From NCBI RefSeq assembly GCF_019599145.1, contig NZ_CP080647.1:4402001-4466000 (forward strand): a stretch of DNA of 64,000 nucleotides, written 5' to 3'. The DNA comes from Streptomyces akebiae. GTDB lineage: Bacteria; Actinomycetota; Actinomycetes; Streptomycetales; Streptomycetaceae. Below are positions 8,508-17,188 of the stretch, one piece after another. Position 1 is the stretch's first letter. Each line of letters starts with the position of its first letter. Made by a program: the position numbers and the translations under genes. Below the pieces are notes generated by a model. It worked only from the letters and a program-made list of their open reading frames with translations. It did not search any database and was not told where the DNA came from.

Positions 8508-9125
8508 ATGATCTCTGGGGCGGAGCCGGCTGTCGACGCGACGGTCGTGCGGTACGGTCGGCGGCGGTTTCTCTGGAGCCTGTTGTTCGTGCCGGTGACG
8601 CTCGTCTCGGGTGGGCTCGGCGTGGTCGAGGCGGTGTACGGCCGCGACAGCGACGGCCTGTTCGCCATCTGGGGCCCCGTGTTGTTCATCCTGATGGCGC
8701 TGCTGTTCGCCGTTCCGGTCGTCTCCGCCTGGCGGACCCGCCGATGGGTGGCAGCCTTCGACGCGACGGGATTCTGGTGGATCCGGGGCAAGGAGATCGC
8801 GCTGATCCGCTGGGACTCGCTCGCCGGAGTGGGTGTCTACTGGACGCACCAGATCTCCACCGTCGAACTGTGCCCCCGGGACGAGATCGACCGCGACGAC
8901 CCGCTGCTGTGGCAGTTCGTCCGTGACACGGAACCGCTCCGGCCCGGACTGCCCCGCCTGCGCTACCGCATCCGCCTCCCCCACACCCACGGGCCCTACG
9001 AACGGGCCCTGCGCCGGTGGGCGCCCGAGCTGTGGTTCGGCGTGGTGCCGCAGCCGCTGTCATACGCGGGGCGGCCCGACCGGGCGGGACACCAGGAGCG
9101 CACGGCGAGGCGCGGAGAGAGCTGA
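8508..9125 (+). CDS. Small membrane protein, unknown function
   Basis: A 205-aa protein with two transmembrane helices near the N-terminus (FLWSLLFVPVTLVSGGLGVV and GPVLFILMALLFAVPVVSA), followed by a cytoplasmic domain of about 130 residues rich in Trp and Arg (WWIRGKEIALIRWDSLAGVGVYW). The arrangement resembles small bacterial PH-like membrane proteins, but I cannot assign a family. The start is the ATG at 8508, with no Shine-Dalgarno but a TAGGGT about 12 nt upstream, compatible with a leaderless transcript. A strong hairpin terminator follows its stop. Confidence 0.6.
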   Translation: MISGAEPAVDATVVRYGRRRFLWSLLFVPVTLVSGGLGVVEAVYGRDSDGLFAIWGPVLFILMALLFAVPVVSAWRTRRWVAAFDATGFWWIRGKEIALIRWDSLAGVGVYWTHQISTVELCPRDEIDRDDPLLWQFVRDTEPLRPGLPRLRYRIRLPHTHGPYERALRRWAPELWFGVVPQPLSYAGRPDRAGHQERTARRGES

Positions 9126-9178
9126 CCGTCGGCGTCACACGCTCTCTCCCACCGTGACGGGACGTGTCAACTCCCGTG

Positions 9179-9204
9179 CCTGGAGCGCTGGTCAGCGCTC
9201 CAGG
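9179..9204. terminator. Bidirectional hairpin terminator
   Basis: Perfect 11-bp stem CCTGGAGCGCT / AGCGCTCCAGG with a GGTC loop, between the convergent membrane-protein gene (+) and the Tat-exported protein gene (-). Confidence 0.7.
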
Positions 9205-9224
9205 TCCCGGTGCGGACGCAGGTA

Positions 9225-10709
9225 TCAGGCCCGCAGCGGGTTCGAGCGGACCGCTGCCATCAGGTACCAGGCCGTGGCGCCGGTGTGCCGGTACGGGTAG
9301 TAGCCGAACCCGAAGCCGGTGTCGAGGGGGCTGCTGGCCGAGACCACGCCGGAACGGTCGGGAAGGGCGCGGCCGCCGACGGTCTGGGCGGTGCCCAGGA
9401 AGTCCTGGGCGCGTTCGAGAGAGGCGAGAAGGCGCCGGGCGCGTGTCTCATCGCCGCGTGCGCCCCGGTCGCGCAGGGCGAGCGCGAGATGGGCGGTGCC
9501 CTCGAACCAGACACCGTTGCGGTTGGGCTTGGGCTGGAACTCGGCGATGGGCGCGTCCTCGTTCGCGAGGAGACTGGCCGAGCTGAAGGTCACGCCCTCG
9601 TACGACTGCCCGGCCGGGACCGTGCTGTTGCGGCGCTCGGCGTGGTCGAGGACGGCGAGCTCCCGGGCCGCCCAGTCGAGGGAGCGCGCGTACCGGTCGG
9701 AGTCGAGGGCGAGGTGGGTCCAGGTCTGGGTGTCCTCGGGGATCGGTGACTTGTTGACGGTGACGCCGTCGTTGGTGCCGGTGTAGAAGAAGCCGCCGGA
9801 CGCGCCCCGGCCGGGCTCCCACATACCCTTCACGAAGGCCTCCGCCCGGGCCCGCCGCTGCCACCACACCCGGTCGCCGGTGAGCCGTGCGAGCCGTCCG
9901 AACAGACAGATCAGGTCGGTGTTGTGCTCGGTCGAGGTGAACGGCAGTTTCTCGTTCGCCCCGTTCACGCCGAACTTGTAGCCGCCGAGGGGCTCGTCGG
10001 TACGGCCGGTCCGCTCGATCCACTCCCCGATCCGCACGGCGGCGGCCAGGAACCGTCGGGCGCCGGTCCGCCGGGCCAGCGCGCTCAGCGCGATCCCCGC
10101 CCAGGCCATGTCCCCCACGGCCGTCCCCGTGAAGCCGAACTGGGTGCCGACGTTGGCCGTCCCGTCCGCCCGGACGAACCCGTCAGGCTGCGGTACGCCG
10201 TCGTAGTACACGTACGGCCCGACGTTGTACGCCTGGCGCAGCCGGCCGTCGTCGTACGCCGGGTCGTGCTCCTGTGCGTAGATCAGCGCGTCCCCGAGCG
10301 CCACCGCCCTGGCCCGCCCGTCCTCGGTGCGCACGGCGAGGTGGGCGAGGATCGCGAGGGCGTTGTCGTAGGTGAAGGCCGTGCTGAACAGGCCCGCCTG
10401 GTCGGTGTAGCTCTGGGCCAGCCGCACGTCGCCGTGGTCGGGGTAGGCGTCCATGGCGGCGGCGAGGAAGGCGTGCCCGCGCCGCGGGGCCGAGCCGCCG
10501 GACGCCTCGGACACCCCGGACACCCCGGACGCGGCGTGGGCCGGGCCCGGGCCGACGACGGTGAGCGCCGCCGCGGCGCCGAGGCCGGTACCGAGGAGGC
10601 TGCGGCGGCTGAACGCGCGGGCTCGTCCGCCGGTTCCGCCGGTTCCGCCGGTGCTTCCGGTGCTGCCAGTACTGCCGTTGCTTCCGGTACTGCCGGTACT
10701 GCCGGTCAT
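9225..10709 (-). CDS. Tat-exported protein, probable (alpha/alpha)6-barrel carbohydrate-active fold
   Basis: A 494-aa secreted protein. The N-terminus is a run of Thr-Gly-Ser units (about 28 residues), then a twin-arginine signal FSRRSLLG, a hydrophobic core and an AHA cleavage site. The mature part has repeated helical hairpins (LAQSYTDQAGLFSTAFTYDN, DMAWAGIALSALARRTGA, FGRLARLTGDRVWWQRRA) and ends in GATAWYLMAAVRSNPLRA, a pattern seen at the end of secreted six-hairpin glycosidase-like proteins. Catalytic residues cannot be named from sequence alone. A good ribosome binding site (AAGGGAGA) precedes the ATG. A LacI-family operator sits about 80 bp upstream, which fits a sugar-controlled secreted enzyme. 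Confidence 0.65.
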   Translation of the reverse strand: MTGSTGSTGSNGSTGSTGSTGGTGGTGGRARAFSRRSLLGTGLGAAAALTVVGPGPAHAASGVSGVSEASGGSAPRRGHAFLAAAMDAYPDHGDVRLAQSYTDQAGLFSTAFTYDNALAILAHLAVRTEDGRARAVALGDALIYAQEHDPAYDDGRLRQAYNVGPYVYYDGVPQPDGFVRADGTANVGTQFGFTGTAVGDMAWAGIALSALARRTGARRFLAAAVRIGEWIERTGRTDEPLGGYKFGVNGANEKLPFTSTEHNTDLICLFGRLARLTGDRVWWQRRARAEAFVKGMWEPGRGASGGFFYTGTNDGVTVNKSPIPEDTQTWTHLALDSDRYARSLDWAARELAVLDHAERRNSTVPAGQSYEGVTFSSASLLANEDAPIAEFQPKPNRNGVWFEGTAHLALALRDRGARGDETRARRLLASLERAQDFLGTAQTVGGRALPDRSGVVSASSPLDTGFGFGYYPYRHTGATAWYLMAAVRSNPLRA

Positions 10710-11050
10710 GGGTCTCCCTTGCCGGTACGAGGTGGGGGGTGCGGGCCGCGGTGCGAGGCCCGCCCGGAGCCGCGTTCCGAACGCCCTCTGAGAGCGCTCT
10801 CAAGCGGATGGGGGCTCATTCTGCTGCTGCGCACGACGCGGGTCAACGCCCGTGCCGAGCAAGGCGGGTGGGCGTGCGAGGGCGGGCTCCTGGGCGTGCG
10901 CGGGCGGGCTCCGCCACGCGCACCCCGGCCCTCGGCCCTCGGCCCCCGGCCCCCGGCCCTCGGCCCCGGGAACGACTCCTCGTACGCGCCCACCTCCTCC
11001 GACGGCTGCCTGACATCACTGCTCGACACCCCTCGGGGAGTCGTCGCCTC
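10710..11050. other. Intergenic region with LacI operator and GC-rich low complexity
   Basis: Upstream region of the Tat-exported protein. It holds the operator at 10789-10802, an imperfect direct repeat (GTGCG-GGGCGGGCTCC type, about 10870-10915) and a run of GGCCCTCGGCCC-like units (10925-10970). No gene seen. Confidence 0.45.
10789..10802. promoter_or_regulatory. LacI-family operator palindrome
   Basis: TGAGAGCGCTCTCA is a perfect 14-bp palindrome of the class bound by Streptomyces LacI-family sugar repressors (for example the CebR site TGGGAGCGCTCCCA). It is positioned to control the minus-strand Tat-exported protein gene starting at 10709. Confidence 0.75.
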
Positions 11051-11895
11051 CTACTCCGTGCGCAGCGCCCTGGCCGTACCCGTCCCCGCCGCCCACCCCG
11101 CCGGCAGCAGCGCGCCCGCCACCGCGATGACCAGCCCGCCCAGCGAGAGGGGGGCGAGCACGGGCCCGTCGTACGCGGCGAGGACGGTCTCCGGCAGGGT
11201 CATGCCGACGGCGTCTCCCATGAACGGCGTGACCATGCCGTGCAGGGCCATCCCGGCCGGGACCGCGACCAGCCCGACGAGCAGGCCGACCCCGGCGACG
11301 GAGGTGACGACCATGGCGACGGTCTGACGGGGTGTCATACCGAGGGCCTTCAGGACCGCGAGGTCGCGGACCCGTTCGCGGGTGTCGAGGACGACCGTGT
11401 GGAGGACACCGAGCCCGGCGACCACGACCAGCATGAGCGTGAGCATCCCGATCAGCGCGTCCATGGCCACGATCACGCTGGAGGAGTTGCCGCTGTCGGC
11501 GTGGGCGAGGGCGGCGACACCCGCGCCGTCGAGCGCGCGGTTCAGCGTGTCCAGGTACTGCCCCGGATCGGTGCCCGACGCGGTCCGCACGTGGAACCGG
11601 CCGGGCAACGCCTCGTCCCCGAGCCCGAGTTCGGCGAGGGTGGCAGTGGAGGTGAGGAGGGTCATGCCCCCGTCCTGGGTGAAGAAGGCCTCGCCGACGA
11701 TCCGTACGGTGGCTCGTCGGCCCTTCTCGTCGAGGGTCACCGTGTCCCCGACCCCGATCCCGGCGGCCGTCAGGAACCGCGCGGTCACCACCGCCTGTCC
11801 GGGCCCGTCGAGCCAGTGCCCCGAGACCAGCTCGGGCGCGCCCCACGCCGAGTCGCCCTCGTACGCCACCACGGTCGTCACCCCGGTGACCCCGG
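11051..11895 (-). pseudogene. FtsX-like ABC transporter permease, N-terminally truncated
   Basis: Remnant (about 276 aa from a GTG at 11881) of a MacB/FtsX-type permease. It keeps the end of a periplasmic MacB-like domain ([33 protein letters not shown]), then TM helices and the FtsX core ([20 protein letters not shown], with following helices to the stop). Family members are usually about 400 aa (one core) or about 800 aa (two cores) and have an N-terminal TM helix, which is missing here. Reading through continues in frame to about 11895 ([17 protein letters not shown]), where the sequence abruptly becomes histidine kinase coding on the other strand. No ABC ATPase gene is adjacent. I infer a deletion that removed the permease start, the ATPase gene and the kinase start. 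Confidence 0.75.
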
Positions 11896-12708
11896 AGGGC
11901 CACGGAACTGCGCCATGTGATGGGCCTGTTGACGATGACCGAGGAGGATCGGCCCCCTGCCGCCGAGACGGGCCCGACCGGTGCGTGGAGAGGCCCGACC
12001 GATTCGGGCACCTGGCCGGGCTCCAACGGTGCCGACTCCGGCACGAGCTCGGGGTGGGACTCCTGTGCGGGCACCGGCACCGAGTCCGGCTCCGGGTCCG
12101 GTTTGGGTGCCGGCTCCGGCTCCGGCTCCGGTTTGGGTGCCGGCTCCGGCTCCGGCTCCGGTTCCGGCTCCGGCTCCGATTCTGGTTTGAGCTCCGGCTC
12201 CGGTTTGGGCTCCGGCCCCTGGAAAGGGCCGGCCGACGACACCGAGTTGGCTCCGCAACCGGGCCTGGGTCAGCTCCCGGCCCTCACCTCGCGCGTCCGG
12301 GCCTCCGGCGTCCCCGTGGAGCTGATCGTCACCGGCACCCCTTCCCCGCTGCCGCCGGGCGCCGACCTGGCCGCGTACCGCGTCGTCCAGGAGGCCCTGA
12401 CGAACACCGTCAAGCACGCCGCGGGCGCCCGGGTGCGGATCACCGTCGACCACACGCCCACCGCGCTCCGCCTGGAGATCACGGACACCGGCGGTCTCAC
12501 CACCCCCGCGGCCGCCTCCGGCACGGGCCGCGGCCTCCTGGGCCTGCGGGAACGCCTCATCGTCCACGGCGGCACCCTCCGCACGGGCCCCCGCCCGACC
12601 GGCGGCTACCGCGTCCAGGCGGTCATACCACTCGACCGACTGGGCCCGCCTGACCCACCCTCCGAAAGGGCGCCCCGAAGCGCCCCGCCCCTTGAGGAGC
12701 ACCCGTGA
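11890..12708 (+). pseudogene. NarL-type sensor histidine kinase, N-terminally truncated
   Basis: Only the end of a NarL/DesK-type kinase remains. The frame begins with [13 protein letters not shown], the second helix of the dimerisation domain, so the sensor, membrane helices and phosphorylated His are gone. Residues then pass through about 60 residues of Ser/Gly repeats (DNA 12080-12222) into [20 protein letters not shown] and an HATPase_c domain with N box (VVQEALTNTVKHA), G1 (EITDTGG) and G2 (GRGLLGLRERL). The gene ends with GTGA overlapping the original response-regulator start. Without its DHp histidine it cannot autophosphorylate. Confidence 0.8.
12080..12222 (+). repeat. Gly-Ser coding hexanucleotide repeats
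   Basis: Repeated GGCTCC/GGTTCC units with interspersed GGTTTGGGTGCC encode [18 protein letters not shown] sequence inside the kinase remnant, in the linker before the ATPase domain. Confidence 0.7.
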
Positions 12709-13433
12709 CGGCCGGTCCGCCTCTGCCGCGTACCCGGCAGAGGCGGACCGGCCCGGGGTGGTGATCGCCGACGACCAGGCCCTGGTCCGCACCGGCTTCG
12801 GCATGATCCTCTCCGCCGACGGGATCGACGTGGTCGCGGAGGCGGCCGACGGGGAACAGGCCGTCGAGGCGGTCCGTCGCACCCGTCCCGACCTCGTCCT
12901 GATGGACATCCGCATGCCCGGCACCGACGGCCTGGAGGCGACCCGGCGCATCCTCTCCGGCACGGTCCCCGACCCGCCCCGCGTCCTCATGCTGACCACC
13001 TTCGACCTGGACCGTTACGTCTACGCCGCCCTCACCGCCGGCGCCAGCGGCTTCCTGCTCAAGGACGTCACCCCCGAGCACCTGGTCGCCGCCGTCCGCC
13101 TGGCCCGCACCGGCGACGCGCTCCTGTCCCCCGCCATCACCCGCCGCCTGATCGAGCGCTTCGTCTCCCCGGCCGCCGAGACCCCCACCCTCCACCGCGA
13201 CCTCGCCCCCCTCACCCCCCGCGAACTGGGTCCTCCGGTCCCTCGCCACCGGCCTCAGCAACACCGAACTGGCCGCCCACTTCCGCCTCAGCGAGGCCAC
13301 CGTCAAGACCCATGTCGCCCGCATCCTCGCCAAACTCCGCCTCCGCGACCGCGCCCAGGCCGTGGTGGTGGCGTACGAGACGGGCCTGATCGTGCCGGGC
13401 GCGGCAGCCGGGACGCCGACCGTCGAGGACTAG
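12705..13433 (+). pseudogene. NarL/LuxR-type response regulator with two lesions
   Basis: Receiver domain: VVIADDQALVRTG, phosphoacceptor DLVLMDIRMPGTDG, then LTTFDLD and FLLKDVTPEHL. HTH: STEL-type core SNTELAAHFRLSEATVKTHV. The canonical GTG at 12705, with AGGAG 6 nt before it, is out of frame with the receiver because of a 44-bp palindrome at 12710-12753. Removing it restores GTG ACC GGG GTG GTG ATC GCC (MTGVVIA). A second lesion lies near 13228-13230: after LTPREL the frame shifts, and the HTH resumes from 13230 in another frame to TAG at 13431-13433. The simplest explanation is loss of 2 nt from a Glu codon. A TTG at 12692 could start the receiver alone, but no complete regulator can be made without recoding. 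Confidence 0.85.
12710..12753. repeat. 44-bp perfect palindromic insertion
   Basis: Arms of 19 bp (12710-12728 and 12735-12753; the left arm begins GGCCGGTCCGCC) are perfectly complementary around a 6-nt loop CGTACC. Excision leaves a textbook response-regulator start, so this looks like a late insertion. I see no target duplication. Confidence 0.75.
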
Positions 13434-13643
13434 GGGGTGTTTCGAAAGTCTTGTGCGGTGCCCGCGGTGCCCGCGGTGTCCGGTGCGTGCTCTCGGCGTG
13501 CCGGACGAAAGCCCTCGTACTGGACGTACTTGGGGTGTCGGCCGGTGCGGCGGTGGGGGTCCCTCCCGCTCGAGCGGAGCCGAGAGTGGGGGAGCGTGCC
13601 GGGCGCCGTGGGTGCTGTGCGGGACTTTCGAAACACCCCCTAG
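13430..13643. mobile_element. MITE-like element with perfect 21-bp terminal inverted repeats
   Basis: Left end CTAGGGGGTGTTTCGAAAGT plus C (13430-13450) is the exact reverse complement of the right end (13623-13643). The element of about 214 bp encodes no transposase; each strand carries only a 68-codon open frame that starts and ends inside the repeats. The ends sit in CTAG, so TA or CTAG may be the duplicated target, as for IS630/Tc1-type elements. The interior has CTCGAGCGGAGCCGAGAGTG, a sequence type common in Streptomyces. The TAG stop of the response regulator is within the left end. Confidence 0.7.
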
Positions 13644-13704
13644 GGCCCTTTCCCATGTCCCCGTCTACCGCCCCGGCCCCCGGCTGCGGCCCCAGCCCCC
13701 ACAC

Positions 13705-14763
13705 CTACTCCACCTCCACCGAGACGTGCCCGGACAGCGCACGGAGGAAGTCGGCCGCGTCGAACGCCGCCCCGGCCGAGAGGACCCCGGTCCCCTTCAC
13801 CCGTCCCTCGATCACCCGCCGTACCGCCTCCACCGCGAGCGGCGCGCTGACGGCGTAGATGTCCTGTCCGCGCGCCGTGGCCCGCCGTTCCACGTCCCCG
13901 GACCGGACGACGACGTCGACGACGAAGGTCTGCGCGGACCGCCCGTGGGCGTCGACGGCGGCCGGTGCGGGGGTCTCGGGGGCCGCCAGATCACGCGCGG
14001 CCTCGACCGTCATGTACGTCCGCACCTCGGGGACGGGCAGATGGCTGGGCACGGTGACGATGTCGGCCATGCTGAACTCCCCGATCACGGCGCGGGTCCC
14101 CATCGGCTCGGGGAAGTCCCACTTCGTGGCCGGCGCCGCGTCGTCCCGGTACTCCAGCCGTCCGTCGGCGTACCGGACCCGTCGCCCGCCCCTGCGTTGC
14201 CGCGAGACCGCGCCCGCGTCCCGTGTCCCCGCCGTGGGGTGCCATCCGCTCAGCCCGTACGCGATGTGCGCCTCGTCCGCCGCCGACCAGCCGGCCGCCT
14301 CGGTCGCGGCGGTGACCAGCAGGTCGCCGAGCCCGCCGAAGAAGGCCATGGCGGGCACCACGACGACCCCCGCCGCCCGCGCCTTCGCCCCGAACTCCGC
14401 GAACGTGTCGAGATTGGCCTCGATCTCGGCCGCCACATCCACATAGGGAATCCCGGCGCGCAAGGCCGCCTCGATCACCGGCGCGGCCGTCTCCGCGAAG
14501 GGCCCGGCGCAGTTCACCACGGCGTCCGCACCGGCGAACGCCCGGTCCAGCGAGGACGGTTCATCGACCGAGGCGACCCGCACCCACCCCTGCGGCCCCT
14601 GCCCCGGCTCCGGGCCCGGCTGCCCCGCCACGAGCGCCAGCAGCTTCTCCGCGTTCCGCCCGACGAGCAGCGGCACGAACCCCCGCGCCCGCAACTCCGC
14701 CACCACGAACCGCCCGGTGTGCCCGGAAGCCCCGAACACCGCGACCGTACGCCCCGCACTCAT
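13705..14763 (-). CDS. Saccharopine dehydrogenase-like NAD(P)-binding oxidoreductase
   Basis: A 352-aa soluble protein. It starts with a Rossmann fingerprint (VAVFGASGHTGRFVVAEL, GxxGxxG) at residues 7-24, then GADAVVNCAGPF and AGIPYVDVAAE, matching the saccharopine dehydrogenase NADP-binding family and the trans-acting enoyl reductase-like group. The C-terminal two thirds form the alpha/beta substrate domain and contain no motif that reveals the substrate. It is the only gene of its transcription unit and divergent from the GlxA-type regulator, so that regulator may control it. The start at 14763 begins MSAGRTVAVFG. Confidence 0.75.
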   Translation of the reverse strand: MSAGRTVAVFGASGHTGRFVVAELRARGFVPLLVGRNAEKLLALVAGQPGPEPGQGPQGWVRVASVDEPSSLDRAFAGADAVVNCAGPFAETAAPVIEAALRAGIPYVDVAAEIEANLDTFAEFGAKARAAGVVVVPAMAFFGGLGDLLVTAATEAAGWSAADEAHIAYGLSGWHPTAGTRDAGAVSRQRRGGRRVRYADGRLEYRDDAAPATKWDFPEPMGTRAVIGEFSMADIVTVPSHLPVPEVRTYMTVEAARDLAAPETPAPAAVDAHGRSAQTFVVDVVVRSGDVERRATARGQDIYAVSAPLAVEAVRRVIEGRVKGTGVLSAGAAFDAADFLRALSGHVSVEVE

Positions 14764-14968
<205 letters not shown>

Positions 14969-15937
14969 ATGCCCTCACCGGACCCGCCCACCATCGCGCT
15001 GGCCGTCACCGACGGCATGCTCCATTTCGAACTGTCCCTGGCCTACGAGGTGTTCGGCTCCGACCTCTCGCACCTGGTGGACCCCTGGTACGAGTTCGCC
15101 CTCTGCGGCCCGGGCCCCGTCTCCGTGGGACGCTTCCGCCTGGAGCCGGACCACGGCCTGGACCGGCTACCGCACGCCGACACGGTGATCGTCCCCGGCT
15201 GGGCCGATCTGGACGTGGCCCCGCCCGCCGACCTGGTCGACGCGGTCCGCGCGGCGCACGAGGCGGGCGCGCGGATCGCCTCGCTGTGCACCGGCGCGTT
15301 CGTGCTGGCCGCCGCGGGCCTGTTGGACGGCCGCCGGGCGACCACGCACTGGGCACACACGGACGTCCTGGCCACCCGATACCCGGAGGTGGAGGTCGAC
15401 CCGGACGTCCTCTACGTCGACAACGGCAGCGTCCTCACCTCGGCGGGCAAGGCCGCCGCGATGGACCTCTGTCTGCATCTGGTCCGCCTCGACCACGGCT
15501 CGGCGGCCGCCAACGCGGTGGCCCGCCGGCTGGTCGTCCCCCCACACCGTTCGGGCGGCCAGGCCCAGTTCGTCCCCGCCCCGGTCCCCACGCGGAGCGA
15601 CCATCCGCTGACCGACCTGCTCCCCTGGGCCCTGGCACGCCTCGACCGGACCCTGACCGTCGAGGACCTCGCCCGCCACGCGAGCATGAGTTCCCGCACT
15701 CTGACCCGGCACTTCCGCGCGGCCACCGGCACCACCCCCCTCCAGTGGCTCCTCACCCAGCGCATCGGCCGCGCCCAGGAACTGCTGGAGACCACCGCCG
15801 ACAGCATCGACGCCATCGCCACCACCACGGGCATGGGGACCGCCGCCACCCTCCGCCGCCACTTCAACCGCACCCTCGGCGTCCCCCCGGACGCCTACCG
15901 CCGCACCTTCCACGCCGCCCAGCCCGACACCCGCTGA
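14969..15937 (+). CDS. GlxA-family AraC-type transcriptional regulator
   Basis: A 322-aa regulator with an N-terminal DJ-1/PfpI amidotransferase-like domain (about 1-185; nucleophile elbow region ASLCTGAFVLAAAGLLDG keeps the Cys, followed by RRATTHWAH) and a C-terminal AraC/XylS domain with two HTH motifs (LTVEDLARHASMSSRTLTRH and IDAIATTTGMGTAATLRRHF). Members usually sense small metabolites and activate or repress a neighbouring operon; the divergent saccharopine-dehydrogenase-like gene is the obvious candidate target. Its TGA (15935-15937) abuts the stop of the convergent solute-binding protein gene (15938-15940) with no gap. Confidence 0.85.
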   Translation: MPSPDPPTIALAVTDGMLHFELSLAYEVFGSDLSHLVDPWYEFALCGPGPVSVGRFRLEPDHGLDRLPHADTVIVPGWADLDVAPPADLVDAVRAAHEAGARIASLCTGAFVLAAAGLLDGRRATTHWAHTDVLATRYPEVEVDPDVLYVDNGSVLTSAGKAAAMDLCLHLVRLDHGSAAANAVARRLVVPPHRSGGQAQFVPAPVPTRSDHPLTDLLPWALARLDRTLTVEDLARHASMSSRTLTRHFRAATGTTPLQWLLTQRIGRAQELLETTADSIDAIATTTGMGTAATLRRHFNRTLGVPPDAYRRTFHAAQPDTR

Positions 15938-17188
15938 CTACGTACTGCACACCGTCCTCAACGGCGCCCGCCGGTCGGGCTGCGTCTCCGCCACGTTCTG
16001 CACGTCGGTCAGCAGTCCCGGCACGTCGAGGTCCTCCCCGGCGGCGGCGCGGGCGATCGTCAGGAGGACGGCCTCGTAGAAGGCGTCGCGGACGGCGGGG
16101 GGCATGACGTCGGAGGCGTCGAGGCAGCGGGGGCCGGAGCCGGTGAGGCGTTCGGCGATCTCCTCTTCGACGGGGCCGCCTTCAGGTCGCACCCGCCGGT
16201 TCGCCGAGAAGACGTCCGCGGCCTCGGCCCACTTCCGCTGACCCTCCCGCGAGGCCAGCCGTTCGATCAGGTCACCGGCCCGGGGACGGTCGCTGAACAG
16301 CGCGGCGAAGTCACCGGTCACCTCGTGGCCCCGGACCCGGTAGCCGCCGCCGGGCAGCAGGGGAGCGGAGTCCATCAGACCCGCCCGCCGCCCCTTGTCC
16401 CCGTAGAAGGAGCGGGCGAAGGAACCCTGGTGCTCCAGCGCGCACCCGTCCTGACCGTCGAAGAGCAGCCCGTGCTCGCCGGGGGCACCGCGGTGATCGG
16501 TGAGCAGGGCGCGCCCGGCAGCCGCCTCGTCCTGCCGGAGCAGACCGGCCCACGCCTCCCACGCCCCGCGCACCGGAGCCCCCGTCCAGGGCACCGTGGC
16601 GTCGCCCAGTGCCCACTTGCCGTAGACCTCCGGGCCCTCCCGTTGCAGCACGAGGTCCTCGATCCAGTCGCTGCCGGGCCAGCCGGACGCTCCGTCGTCG
16701 CCCATGCCGATGCACCAACTCTGCAGCGAGGCGGGCGAGTTCGCGGGGCGCTCCCCCTCGCGGTACCAGACGATGCTCTTCAGGTCCGCCTTGACCGGCA
16801 CCCAGTACGCGTCCTCCCGGGGTGTGCTCACCGGCTTCCAGGGGGCACCGTACTCCTCCGCGGCGTAGAGACCGTTCAGCGACTTCAGGAGGCCCTGGTC
16901 GGCGTACTCGGCGAGTTCACCGACACCCGGCATGATCGCGATGTCCGGGGGTTCCCCCGACTGCACCTTGGACAGCAGCACCTCGCGCTGGGCCGCGGTG
17001 CCCTGGTACTCGAAGGGGATGCCGAAGCTCCGCAGCACGTCCTCGAACTGCTCGCCCTGCTTGTCGGTCCACGGCCCGAGAATGGTCACCGGTTCGTCGT
17101 CCCGCTCCGACCAGACCGCCACCATGCCGCCGGCGCAGACCAGCAGCAGCGCCGCGAGCAGAGCCAGCACCTTGAACCGCCGGGTCAC
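15938..17188 (-). CDS. Membrane-anchored extracellular solute-binding protein (last gene of trypsin/PknG operon)
   Basis: A 416-aa protein of the extracellular solute-binding family 1 type. The N-terminus (RRFKVLALLAALLLVCAGGMVAVW) is a signal/anchor; the LLLVC sequence is not a good lipobox because Val precedes Cys, so it may stay as a transmembrane anchor. The mature part begins EPVTILGPWTDKQGEQFEDVLRSFGIP and contains QSGEPPDIAIMPGVGELAEYADQG, the standard type I lobe features. There is no ABC permease or ATPase nearby; instead the gene is translationally coupled (GTGA, 17185-17188) to a four-TM protein and sits in an operon with a PknG-like kinase. By analogy with mycobacterial GlnH it may be a ligand sensor rather than a transporter part; the ligand is unknown. 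Confidence 0.8.
   Translation of the reverse strand: MTRRFKVLALLAALLLVCAGGMVAVWSERDDEPVTILGPWTDKQGEQFEDVLRSFGIPFEYQGTAAQREVLLSKVQSGEPPDIAIMPGVGELAEYADQGLLKSLNGLYAAEEYGAPWKPVSTPREDAYWVPVKADLKSIVWYREGERPANSPASLQSWCIGMGDDGASGWPGSDWIEDLVLQREGPEVYGKWALGDATVPWTGAPVRGAWEAWAGLLRQDEAAAGRALLTDHRGAPGEHGLLFDGQDGCALEHQGSFARSFYGDKGRRAGLMDSAPLLPGGGYRVRGHEVTGDFAALFSDRPRAGDLIERLASREGQRKWAEAADVFSANRRVRPEGGPVEEEIAERLTGSGPRCLDASDVMPPAVRDAFYEAVLLTIARAAAGEDLDVPGLLTDVQNVAETQPDRRAPLRTVCST

Noticed and set aside
11051..11881. Complete small FtsX-type permease
   Set aside because: It begins in the middle of the periplasmic domain, lacks the first TM helix and has no ATPase partner.
13430..13643. Two 68-codon genes, one on each strand
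   Set aside because: Both are mirror images that begin and end within the terminal repeats and exist only because of the inverted-repeat structure.
15935..15940. Terminator between the convergent GlxA-type regulator and solute-binding protein genes
   Set aside because: Stop codons abut directly and no hairpin lies between them; transcripts probably overlap.
15938..17188. Solute-binding protein as part of an ABC importer
   Set aside because: No permease or ATPase gene in the operon; the partners are a four-TM protein, VWA protein and kinase.
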